In this document: one piece after another, positions 14,058 through 20,535 of the stretch
How positions within the stretch are numbered: the stretch's first letter is position 1
Layout: every line of letters starts with the position of its first letter
Source of the DNA: an uncultured Ruminococcus sp.
GTDB lineage: Bacteria > Bacillota > Clostridia > Oscillospirales > Ruminococcaceae
DNA: 21,230 nucleotides
Assembly: GCA_947589205.1 (NCBI GenBank)
Contig: CANQCJ010000013.1
Coordinates: 1-21,230 of the forward strand
Direction of reading: 5' to 3'
The notes under the pieces: generated by a model
The model's database searches: none
The model's input: the letters and a program-made list of their open reading frames with translations, nothing else
Told to the model about the DNA's origin: nothing
Made by a program: the position numbers and the translations under genes

Positions 14058-14722
14058 AGCTGTATTTCATGCTCGGTCTGCCGGAGGAAACGGACGAGGA
14101 CGTTATCGGCATAGCCGAGCTTGCTCAGCGGATAGTCGATCTGTACTATCAGACCCCTAAGGAAAATCGCGCGCCGTCTATACAGGTGTCGCTTTCGACG
14201 GCGACCTTCGTACCCAAGCCGTTCACTCCGTTCGAGTTCGAGCCGCAGGCGACGCCCGAGGAGATCGACAGGCGGCAGAGGCTTATCATGGACAATATCC
14301 GTTCTAAAAAAATACGCTTCAGCTATCATCAGCAGCCTGTGTCTGCGCTCGAAGCGGTGCTTGCGCGCGGCGACAGGAGGGTCGGTAGGGTCATTTATAC
14401 GGCTTGGAAAAAGGGCTGCACGCTCGACAGCTGGGACGAGCATTTTAAGCCGCGGCTGTGGGACGAAGCGTTTGAAGAGTGCGGCATAGACAAGAGCTTT
14501 TACGCCAACCGCAGAAGAGACTACGATGAGATAATGCCGTGGGAGCATCTGGACTATCTTGTGTCGAAAAAATTTCTTATCAGGGAAGATCAAAAGGCGC
14601 ATAACGCCGAGACCACCCGAAGCTGCCGCGAGGGCTGTTCGGGCTGCGGCATAAGTCAAAAATACGGAGGTGTGTATTGTGGAGCAGCCAAAAAATCAGG
14701 ATCTGCGGCCGATAAGGTATGA
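14042..14722 (+). CDS. B12-binding radical SAM protein, C-terminal part in the -1 frame
   Basis: This frame continues the upstream protein: CGGTVKLYFMLGLPEETDEDV is the next family segment, followed by VSLSTATFVPKPFTPFEF and the C-terminal Cys cluster CREGCSGCG. Together with the first part it gives about 629 residues, the family's usual size. It has no ribosome-binding site; the first ATG is 14069, within the conserved core, so independent translation is unlikely to give a useful protein. It overlaps the DUF2344 gene by 44 bases, as in intact operons. Unless the frameshift is a sequence error, the gene is a recent pseudogene. Confidence 0.8.
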   Translation, partial: CGGTVKLYFMLGLPEETDEDVIGIAELAQRIVDLYYQTPKENRAPSIQVSLSTATFVPKPFTPFEFEPQATPEEIDRRQRLIMDNIRSKKIRFSYHQQPVSALEAVLARGDRRVGRVIYTAWKKGCTLDSWDEHFKPRLWDEAFEECGIDKSFYANRRRDYDEIMPWEHLDYLVSKKFLIREDQKAHNAETTRSCREGCSGCGISQKYGGVYCGAAKKSGSAADKV

Positions 14723-15389
14723 TTATCGGCTTGTTTTTGAAAAAACGGGCAGAGCGCGTTATATTTCCCACCTCGATCTTATGAGGACGATGCAGCGGAG
14801 CATAAAGCGCGCGGGCTTGCCGATATGGTACACCCAAGGCTTCAACCCGCACGCCTATCTGATGTTCCCGCTCGCACTCCCGCTCGGCGCGGAAAGCGTG
14901 ACGGAGATACTCGACGCGGCGTTTCTGGAGGATATCGCGTTTGAGGAAATGCTGAAGCGTCTAAACGCCGCTTCGCCGGAGGGGATATGTTTTTTAAAAG
15001 CCTACCGTCCGAAAATGAAGCACACCGAAATAGCCTCCGCCGAATACGAGCTGACGCTAAAAGCAAGCGGTATGGAGGAGCTTCGGGAGCGTTTTGACGA
15101 ATTTGTAAATGCCGAAAGGGTAGAGATAAAAAAGCGGCTAAAGCCGAAAAGGGGCAGAGAAGCGGGCTTTAAGCTTATGGATATAAAGCCGTATGTGAAA
15201 ATTTTAGAGGAAGCTCAAACGCCCGACGGCGGACTTTTCGTGCGGCTTACACTGCCCGCCGGGGGAGGCTTGAATCTGAACACCTCCGTTCTGACCGACG
15301 CGTTTTTTGAAGCGATCGGCGCAGAGCCGGAAGCAATTTATGTAAAACGCACAAAGATATTGTGTGAAAACGGGGAAGTTTTTACATAA
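14679..15389 (+). CDS. DUF2344 / TIGR03936 radical SAM-associated protein
   Basis: A 236-residue protein of the family that accompanies or is fused to the TIGR03960-type radical SAM protein. The N-terminus is diagnostic (YRLVFEKTGRARYISHLDLMRTMQR, then LPIWYTQGFNPHAYLMFPLALPLG). The start is GTG 14679, eight bases after GGAGG (14666-14670); the GTG at 14670 overlaps that site. The gene overlaps the 3' end of the radical SAM frame, indicating translational coupling. Its function is unknown; a substrate-binding or RNA-binding accessory role is plausible but not shown by any motif. It appears intact, which argues that the upstream frameshift is either recent or an error. Confidence 0.87.
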   Translation: MEQPKNQDLRPIRYDYRLVFEKTGRARYISHLDLMRTMQRSIKRAGLPIWYTQGFNPHAYLMFPLALPLGAESVTEILDAAFLEDIAFEEMLKRLNAASPEGICFLKAYRPKMKHTEIASAEYELTLKASGMEELRERFDEFVNAERVEIKKRLKPKRGREAGFKLMDIKPYVKILEEAQTPDGGLFVRLTLPAGGGLNLNTSVLTDAFFEAIGAEPEAIYVKRTKILCENGEVFT

Positions 15390-15396
15390 ACGTCAA

Positions 15397-15425
15397 TTGA
15401 AAAATCATAAAAATTATGGTATAAT
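15397..15425 (+). promoter_or_regulatory. Sigma-A promoter of rplS
   Basis: TTGAAA (15397-15402), a 17-base spacer and TATAAT (15420-15425). The -35 overlaps the end of the DUF2344 region by position only (seven bases after its stop). Transcription would begin near 15432, giving a leader of about 160 nt. Confidence 0.85.
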
Positions 15426-15430
15426 ATATA

Positions 15431-15589
15431 GGCGTTTGAAATGAGAAAACGCTTATGCCGTCGGTCGGGCTTCTTCCGACGGGGGTTAATGCACGCCGAA
15501 AAGGGCGGAACATTAAAGCGGACAGTCCTCTGGCGCGCCGAAAACGGCGGGCGAATGAATGTCTGAAAATTACAGGAGGTTTTAGAGAA
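15431..15589 (+). ncRNA. Structured 5' leader of rplS (candidate L19-type autoregulatory leader)
   Basis: The 160-nt untranslated region contains several helices: GGCGTTT with AAACGCT (15431-15453), CCGTCGG with CCGACGG (about 15458-15482, loop 11 nt) and CGCCG/CGGCG around AAAA (15536-15549). The last lies 25 bases before AGGAGG. Ribosomal protein L19 leaders are known in Firmicutes, where L19 is thought to repress its own mRNA. Whether this one belongs to that family is unverified; a reading frame from 15455 through the leader is not a plausible N-terminal extension of L19. Confidence 0.5.
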
Positions 15590-15940
15590 ATGGACGCATT
15601 GAAGCTTATAGCTCAGGACAGCATGAAAAAAGAAGTGCCTGTTATCAATGTCGGCGACGTTGTAAAGGTACACGTAAGGATCAAGGAGGGCGAGAACAAG
15701 CCCAGCAGGATCCAGATCTTTGAGGGAACGGTCATCGCCAAGAAGCACGGCGGTATCAGCGAGACCTTTACGGTAAGAAGAGTAGCTCACGGCTGCGGAA
15801 TCGAGAGAGTTTTCCCGGTACATTCGCCCGCAGTTGAGAAGCTCGAGGTGGTAAGAGCCGGTAAGGTACGCCGCGCGAAGCTGTACTATCTGCGCAGCAG
15901 AGTCGGCAAGGCGGCAAAGGTCAAGGAAGCCATCAGGTAA
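15590..15940 (+). CDS. rplS: 50S ribosomal protein L19
   Basis: A 116-residue protein at the 30S-50S interface. The sequence is recognisable throughout: VPVINVGDVVKVHVRIKEG, RIQIFEGTVIAKKHGG, TFTVRRVAHGCGIERVFPVHSP and the basic C-terminus VRRAKLYYLRSRVGKAAKVKE. The start is ATG 15590, ten bases after AGGAGG (15574-15579); the length is normal for the family. It has its own promoter, leader and terminator, so is transcribed as a single gene here, rather than with trmD/rimM as in many Firmicutes. Confidence 0.97.
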   Translation: MDALKLIAQDSMKKEVPVINVGDVVKVHVRIKEGENKPSRIQIFEGTVIAKKHGGISETFTVRRVAHGCGIERVFPVHSPAVEKLEVVRAGKVRRAKLYYLRSRVGKAAKVKEAIR

Positions 15941-15952
15941 AAAATTTTTCGC

Positions 15953-15995
15953 GGACGCTAATGAAAGCAACGGCTTTTTTAGCGTCTGTTTTTTT
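15953..15995 (+). terminator. Rho-independent terminator of rplS
   Basis: GACGCTAA (15954-15961) pairs perfectly with TTAGCGTC (15979-15986). An inner helix AAAGC/GCTTT around AACG extends the stem, and a tgttttttt run follows. Confidence 0.92.
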
Positions 15996-16063
15996 ATTCG
16001 CGCCGCGGCAGCGGTCAAAAAGTAAATTTTTCGTTTCAGCGGGCAAAAATATCAAAAAAAGTA

Positions 16064-16092
16064 TTGCAATTTGGCAAACGTTTTGATATAAT
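16064..16092 (+). promoter_or_regulatory. Sigma-A promoter of lepB with an internal AAACGTTT palindrome
   Basis: TTGCAA (16064-16069), a 17-base spacer and TATAAT (16087-16092) with extended -10 TGA. The spacer contains AAACGTTT (16077-16084), the same core as the LacI-type operators at 2031 and 2094. It may be chance in AT-rich DNA or a genuine regulator site. Confidence 0.8.
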
Positions 16093-16137
16093 AATAATGT
16101 ATGATTTTTCAACCTGTTTAAAAAGAGGCGTAACAAA

Positions 16138-16728
16138 ATGAGTAATGAAACAGATAAAAATGAGATCGAGGAGGAAAAGCAGGGTTTTGTCGGAGAGCTT
16201 CTCGACTGGCTGGAAGCGTTTATTTTCGCGGTCTTTATAGTTTTGCTTATATTCATATTCATATTCCGCTCGGTGGTGGTCGACGGCACGAGTATGCTGC
16301 CTACGCTTGAAAACGCGCAGCAGCTCATACTTGTCCACTTCAACTACAAGCCCAAGCGCGGCGATATTATCGTTGCGAACAGTCCCGGGCTTAACAAGAC
16401 GATCATCAAGCGCTGTATCGGGGTCGCGGGGGACACCGTTATCATCGACTATTCGGACAGCTCGGTGACGGTGAACGGCGACAAGCTCGAGGAGACGTAT
16501 TTGGGCGAACCAATGCAGCAGATAGAGATATTAGATCCCACATATCAGACTGCGCCGACGGTATACGAATATCATGTGCCGGAGGGTACGATATTTGCTA
16601 TGGGCGACAACCGCAACGGTTCGCGGGACAGCCGTGCGGCAGATGTCGGTTTTATCAGTGAGGAAGATGTTTTAGGGCGTGCGGTATTCAGGTTCGCGCC
16701 GTTGGATAAGCTTGGGAAGCTAGAATAG
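16138..16728 (+). CDS. lepB: Signal peptidase I
   Basis: A 196-residue type I signal peptidase that releases exported proteins after translocation. An acidic cytoplasmic N-terminus (1-22) precedes a single membrane segment (about 27-43). The catalytic domain carries the nucleophile S52 (GTSMLPTL) and the general base K91 (KRCIGVAGD), with the later box MGDNRNGSRDSR. This is the Gram-positive SipS type with one membrane anchor. GAGG (16125-16128) lies nine bases before the ATG. It is followed closely by rbgA, an arrangement seen in many Firmicutes (lepB-ylqF-rnhB). Confidence 0.95.
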   Translation: MSNETDKNEIEEEKQGFVGELLDWLEAFIFAVFIVLLIFIFIFRSVVVDGTSMLPTLENAQQLILVHFNYKPKRGDIIVANSPGLNKTIIKRCIGVAGDTVIIDYSDSSVTVNGDKLEETYLGEPMQQIEILDPTYQTAPTVYEYHVPEGTIFAMGDNRNGSRDSRAADVGFISEEDVLGRAVFRFAPLDKLGKLE

Positions 16729-16750
16729 CTTGCTCGCGCCGGCGCGCAAG
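16729..16750 (+). other. GC-rich intergenic stem-loop between lepB and rbgA
   Basis: CTTGC (16729-16733) pairs with GCAAG (16746-16750), then after one mismatch CGC pairs with GCG around a GCCG loop. It starts directly after the lepB stop codon and has no T-run, so it is more likely an mRNA-stability or processing structure than a terminator. Confidence 0.4.
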
Positions 16751-16796
16751 AACCCCCGCCCGAAAACGCAAAGTAAAAACAGAGAGGAGTGAGAGT

Positions 16797-17687
16797 GTGC
16801 CGGAAACAACAAGAGTCCAATGGTTTCCCGGGCATATGGCAAAGACCCGGAGGATAATGCAGGCAAATCTGAGGCTTGTGGACGTGGTGGTGGAGATCAC
16901 CGACGCGAGAATACCTTTTTCAAGCCGAAATCCCGAAATGGACAGGCTCGTCGGGAGCAAGCCGAGGATAATACTGCTAAATAAAGCTGACGCCGCAGAC
17001 GAGACCGTTACCTCTCAGTGGATAGATCATTACAAAAGAAACGGCATTATTGCCGCCGCAGCCGACTGCCGCTCGGGCAAGGGACTGAATAAATTTAACG
17101 CGGCTCTCGAAGCCGTGACCGCCGATATGCGCGCTAATTGGGAAAGCCGCGGAATGAACGGACGAAGGGTGCGCATGATGGCGGCGGGGATACCTAACGT
17201 CGGGAAATCTTCGTTCATCAACCGCCTTGCGGGCGCAAAACGCGCTAAGGTCGAGGATCGTCCGGGCGTTACCCGCGGAAAGCAATGGGTGACTCTCGAG
17301 GACGGGAGCGAGCTGCTCGATATGCCGGGCGTGCTCGCGCCGAAATTTGAGGACAGCCTTGTCGGCGAAAGACTTGCCTTTACGGGAGCTGTGCGAGACG
17401 AGATACTCGATACCGAATACCTCGCCTGCAGATTTCTGGAGCTTATGGAGGCCGACTACCCGCAGAGCTTGGTCTCGCGCTACGGCGTTTCACTTGACGG
17501 CTTGCCGGAAAATATCGACGAGACGGCAGGCTGCCTGAGAGGCTTTGAGCTGCTTGAAAGAATAGGAAAAAAACGCGGATTTTTAATGTCGGGCGGCGTT
17601 ATCGACACTCAGCGTGCCGCGAGCGCCGTGCTTGATGAATTCAGAGCCGGCAAGCTCGGCAGGATATCTCTGGAGAGACCGAAATGA
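16797..17687 (+). CDS. rbgA: Ribosome biogenesis GTPase YlqF/RbgA
   Basis: A 296-residue GTPase needed for late 50S subunit assembly. The motifs show the circular permutation of the YlqF/YawG group: G4 NKAD (62-65) comes first, then G1 GIPNVGKSS (131-139), G2 PGVTR (T159) and G3 DMPG (175-178). The N-terminal VQWFPGHMAKT is diagnostic. The C-terminal helical domain (about 200-290) is the RNA/ribosome-contacting part of the family. The start is GTG 16797, seven bases after GAGGAG (16784-16789). Its stop codon overlaps the rnhB start, so the two are co-translated. Confidence 0.95.
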   Translation: MPETTRVQWFPGHMAKTRRIMQANLRLVDVVVEITDARIPFSSRNPEMDRLVGSKPRIILLNKADAADETVTSQWIDHYKRNGIIAAAADCRSGKGLNKFNAALEAVTADMRANWESRGMNGRRVRMMAAGIPNVGKSSFINRLAGAKRAKVEDRPGVTRGKQWVTLEDGSELLDMPGVLAPKFEDSLVGERLAFTGAVRDEILDTEYLACRFLELMEADYPQSLVSRYGVSLDGLPENIDETAGCLRGFELLERIGKKRGFLMSGGVIDTQRAASAVLDEFRAGKLGRISLERPK

Positions 17688-18310
17688 ACGAGAATGCACT
17701 TTATGAATTTGATAAACGGTTTTACGGCGAATATCCGCTGCTCTGCGGCATTGACGAAGCAGGCAGAGGTCCTCTTGCGGGCGACGTTTTCGCCGCCGCC
17801 GTGATATTTCCCCCCGACGCCGTTATCGACGGCATAAACGACAGCAAAAAACTGAGCGAAAAAAAGCGTGAGCAGCTTTTTGACGTTATAAAGCAAAAGG
17901 CTCTTTACTGGTCGATAGCGACGGCTTCGGTCGAGGAGATAGAGCAGATAAATATTCTTAACGCCGCAATGCTCGCTATGAAAAGAGCCGTGGAGGGCTT
18001 GGGCGTTACGCCGCAGCTCGCGCTTGCTGACGGAAACAAAACGCCTCAGCTCGGCTGCCCGGTAAGAGCGGTGGTAAAGGGCGATGCGAAAAGTCAGTCG
18101 ATAGCGGCGGCTTCGATACTCGCAAAGGTCGCAAGAGACAGGTATATGCTGGAAACGGCAAAAAAATATCCGCAGTATTTGTTTGAAAAACACAAGGGCT
18201 ACGGCACTAAGCTGCATTATGAAATGATAGACAGATACGGCGAGTGTGAGATACATCGGCATTCGTTTTTGAAAAAATATTACGCAAAGCGGGAAACAAG
18301 CGGTGAGTAA
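17684..18310 (+). CDS. rnhB: Ribonuclease HII
   Basis: A 208-residue endonuclease that nicks RNA-DNA hybrids and removes misincorporated ribonucleotides. The four acidic residues are D24 and E25 (GIDEAGRG), D116 (LADGNK) and D134 (KGDAKSQSIAAASI), with spacings of 92 and 18 residues as in E. coli RNase HII. NDSKKLSEKKRE is also typical. The ATG overlaps the rbgA stop (ATGA), and yraN begins eight bases before this gene ends, so the trio is tightly coupled. Confidence 0.96.
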   Translation: MNENALYEFDKRFYGEYPLLCGIDEAGRGPLAGDVFAAAVIFPPDAVIDGINDSKKLSEKKREQLFDVIKQKALYWSIATASVEEIEQINILNAAMLAMKRAVEGLGVTPQLALADGNKTPQLGCPVRAVVKGDAKSQSIAAASILAKVARDRYMLETAKKYPQYLFEKHKGYGTKLHYEMIDRYGECEIHRHSFLKKYYAKRETSGE

Positions 18311-18677
18311 GCGTACACGCGGAAATATCGGCGAGGACGCGGCGGCGGAGTTTCTTGAAAGAAACGGCTATAAGATATTAAAACGCAATTACGCCGTGCA
18401 CGGCGGAGAAATAGATATTATAGCGAAAAAGGACGATATACTGGCGTTCGTCGAGGTCAAGACCCGATCGGACGGCTTTATAGCAGACGGCGAATCGGCG
18501 GTCGATATCCGCAAAAAACGCCTTATCATGAAAACGGCGGGGATCTTCTACGATGCTTACAGTAAAGCTCACGGCGAAGCGTTTTGCAGGTTCGATGTGG
18601 TCTCGGTCGTTGTGGAAAATGAAAAAATAATAACGGCAAAATATTATCCGGGCGCGTTTGATAATTCAGACGTTTAA
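18303..18677 (+). CDS. YraN/UPF0102 nuclease-fold protein
   Basis: A 124-residue protein of the UPF0102 family with a restriction-endonuclease-like fold. The signature GEIDIIAKKDD (from G35) and FVEVKTR (49-55) provides the acidic and Lys residues of a PD-(D/E)XK-type site, with E11 in GNIGEDAAAEFL. It is commonly found next to rnhB. The start is GTG 18303, overlapping the end of rnhB; its exact role is not established, though association with DNA maintenance is the usual assumption. It is followed by thrC after 35 bases. Confidence 0.92.
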   Translation: MSKRTRGNIGEDAAAEFLERNGYKILKRNYAVHGGEIDIIAKKDDILAFVEVKTRSDGFIADGESAVDIRKKRLIMKTAGIFYDAYSKAHGEAFCRFDVVSVVVENEKIITAKYYPGAFDNSDV

Positions 18678-18712
18678 CGCGCAAAATATATTCAGGAAAG
18701 GTGAAATGATCT

Positions 18713-20203
18713 ATGTTTTACAAAAGTACCAGAAACAGCAGCGTCCGCGTGACGTCGGCTCAGGCGGTAGCGCAGGGCATATCGGAGGACGGAGGACTGT
18801 TCATTCCCGAGAGCATACCGCAGATAACTCCGCAGGAGCTTAAAGAATTCGGCTCTATGGATTACAGGCAGAGAGCTAAGGCGGTCTTTGCCAAATTCCT
18901 GACCGACTTTACCGAAGCCGAGATAGCCTATTGCGTAGACGGCGCGTATAATACCAAGGCGTTCGACAGCGACAGCATAGCCGAGACAGCGGAGCTTTTC
19001 GAGGGGGTATATATGCTCGAGCTGTGGCACGGACCTACCTGCGCGTTCAAGGATATGGCTTTGCAGATACTGCCCTATCTGCTTACGACCTCCGCTAAAA
19101 AGCTGCATTCCGATAAAAAGGTCGTGATACTCGTGGCGACCTCCGGCGACACCGGAAAGGCCGCGCTGGAGGGCTTTAAGGACGTTGAGGGAACGTCAAT
19201 ACTGGTGTTCTATCCGGTGGACGGCGTTTCGGCAATGCAGAAAAAACAGATGACCACTCAGGAGGGAAGCAACGTCGGCGTCTGCGCGATAGAGGGCAAT
19301 TTTGACGACGCGCAAAACGGCGTAAAGGCTATCTTCACCGACAAGGAGGCTTTGGAAAAGCTGAACGCCGCAGGAATGATGTTCTCTTCCGCCAATTCCA
19401 TAAACTGGGGCAGACTTGCGCCGCAGATAATTTACTATATCTCCACCTATGCGCAGCTTGCCGCCGAGGGCAAAATTTCCGAAGGAGAAAAGGTCAACAT
19501 AGTCGTTCCCACCGGAAATTTCGGAAATATCCTCGCGGGATATTATGCAAAGCACATGGGCGTTCCGGTGAACAAGCTTATCTGCGCGTCCAACGCCAAT
19601 AACGTTCTGACCGATTTTATAAAGACCGGCATATACGACCGCAACCGCGATTTCCACGCGACTATATCTCCGTCAATGGATATACTCATCTCCTCGAACC
19701 TTGAAAGACTTCTCTATATCTTAACGGACGGAAACGACGAGAAGATAAGAGAATGGTTCGGAAGGCTCGCCAAGGAGGGCAGATACGAGGTCGACGGCGA
19801 CGTTAAGCGCAGGCTCAGTGAGGAATTTGAAGCGGGCTTCTGCGATGATGAGCAGACAAAGCAGACGATAAAGAGCATTTACGATAAATATTCCTACGTC
19901 TGCGACACGCATACGGCTGTAGCCGTAAAGGTATACGGCGACTATAAGGCGCGCACCGGCGACGAAACCAAAACGATAATAGCGTCCACCGCAAGCCCCT
20001 ACAAATTCTCGGCTTCGGTGCTCTCAGCGATAGGAGAGGACGCGCAGGCGAGCGAATTTGAGCTTGTCGATAAGCTTGCGGAGGTATCTAAAATGCCGAT
20101 ACCGGCCTCGCTTGCCGCTTTAAAGGACAAGGATATAAGATTCAAGGACGTTATCGCCAAGGACGAAATGGCTTCCTACGTTCTTAAGACTCTCGGAGTT
20201 TAA
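18713..20203 (+). CDS. thrC: Threonine synthase
   Basis: A 496-residue PLP enzyme converting O-phosphohomoserine to threonine, the last step of threonine synthesis. The N-terminal domain (FYKSTRNSSVRVTSAQAVAQGI, then DGGLFIPE) and the length mark the E. coli/yeast-like long class. The PLP lysine is K113 in GPTCAFKDMALQ. LVATSGDTGKAALEGF and NIVVPTGNFGNILAGYYAK hold the phosphate-binding residues. AAAGGTGA (18697-18704) lies before the ATG. It is probably transcribed with rbgA-rnhB-yraN, as only 35 bases separate it from yraN and no promoter is evident. No terminator with a T-run follows, only the hairpin cluster at 20216. Confidence 0.96.
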   Translation: MFYKSTRNSSVRVTSAQAVAQGISEDGGLFIPESIPQITPQELKEFGSMDYRQRAKAVFAKFLTDFTEAEIAYCVDGAYNTKAFDSDSIAETAELFEGVYMLELWHGPTCAFKDMALQILPYLLTTSAKKLHSDKKVVILVATSGDTGKAALEGFKDVEGTSILVFYPVDGVSAMQKKQMTTQEGSNVGVCAIEGNFDDAQNGVKAIFTDKEALEKLNAAGMMFSSANSINWGRLAPQIIYYISTYAQLAAEGKISEGEKVNIVVPTGNFGNILAGYYAKHMGVPVNKLICASNANNVLTDFIKTGIYDRNRDFHATISPSMDILISSNLERLLYILTDGNDEKIREWFGRLAKEGRYEVDGDVKRRLSEEFEAGFCDDEQTKQTIKSIYDKYSYVCDTHTAVAVKVYGDYKARTGDETKTIIASTASPYKFSASVLSAIGEDAQASEFELVDKLAEVSKMPIPASLAALKDKDIRFKDVIAKDEMASYVLKTLGV

Positions 20204-20215
20204 GGCTTATATGTA

Positions 20216-20276
20216 CGCTCACGTTCTCGGCGTGAGCGCCGTCGGAGGCAGACCTCCGACCATCGGCTTTCAGCCG
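20216..20276. repeat. Cluster of three perfect hairpins after thrC
   Basis: CGCTCACG/CGTGAGCG around a 7-nt loop (20216-20238), GTCGGAGG/CCTCCGAC around CAGA (20241-20260) and CGGCT/AGCCG around TTC (20264-20276) stand in a row. All are perfectly paired. The last, read on the minus strand, has a T-GAA-A triloop and starts directly after the TAA stop of the DUF1540 gene. The cluster lies between convergent genes and may also help end transcription, though there is no T-run. Confidence 0.7.
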
Positions 20277-20438
20277 TTAGTCCTTAGCCTTAAAGGTCTT
20301 GCACTGCGTTTCATCGCAGCAGTCGGGGGAATTGCAGGTGCAGCTTACATCAATTTTGTCGGCGGTGCATTCGCAGGCGTTCTTGTTGTGAACGCAGCTT
20401 TCAACATTGCAGTGAATGCCTCTTATAGCGTTTTCCAT
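20277..20438 (-). CDS. DUF1540 domain Cys-rich mini-protein
   Basis: A 53-residue protein on the minus strand, too short for ordinary gene calling. It begins MENAIRGIHCNVESCVHNKN and ends CCDETQCKTFKAKD. It contains nine Cys (10, 15, 22, 24, 33, 35, 40, 41, 46) in the DUF1540 pattern: I-x-CNV-x-x-C-x-x-N, then a C-x-A-x-x-I-x-V block, then C-x-TF at the end. Such proteins are frequent in Clostridia and Bacilli; the Cys spacing suggests metal binding, but the function is unknown. AAAGGA lies about 14 bases upstream, longer than ideal, so the start is a little uncertain. The gene converges on thrC. Confidence 0.85.
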   Translation of the reverse strand: MENAIRGIHCNVESCVHNKNACECTADKIDVSCTCNSPDCCDETQCKTFKAKD

Positions 20439-20467
20439 AATGCTTTTACCGTTCCTTTCTTAGTATC

Positions 20468-20511
20468 GCGGTATAAGTCCGCTATAGTATCATTCCCGAA
20501 AGGGGCGGGAA
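20468..20511. other. Two small stem-loops in the divergent region
   Basis: GCGG/CCGC around TATAAGT (20468-20482) and TTCCCG/CGGGAA around AAAGGGG (20493-20511) lie between the divergent DUF1540 and phosphoesterase genes. A weak promoter for the + strand gene could be TTAGTA (20460-20465), 17 bases, TATAGT (20483-20488). None of these is strong on its own. Confidence 0.3.
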
Positions 20512-20535
20512 ATATTCATAAAAAGGGAGCGTACG

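Noticed and set aside
14030..14060. Programmed -1 ribosomal frameshift in the radical SAM gene
   Set aside because: No X-XXY-YYZ slippery heptamer lies before the stop codon, and the family is not known to use recoding; mutation or sequence error is simpler.
13763..14659. A 298-codon minus-strand frame over the frameshifted radical SAM gene
   Set aside because: The + strand frames encode conserved family segments throughout, while this frame shows no motif or ribosome-binding site.
15455..15589. A 45-residue N-terminal extension of L19
   Set aside because: It translates the structured leader, lacks a ribosome-binding site at its start, and the normal-length L19 begins at ATG 15590 after AGGAGG.
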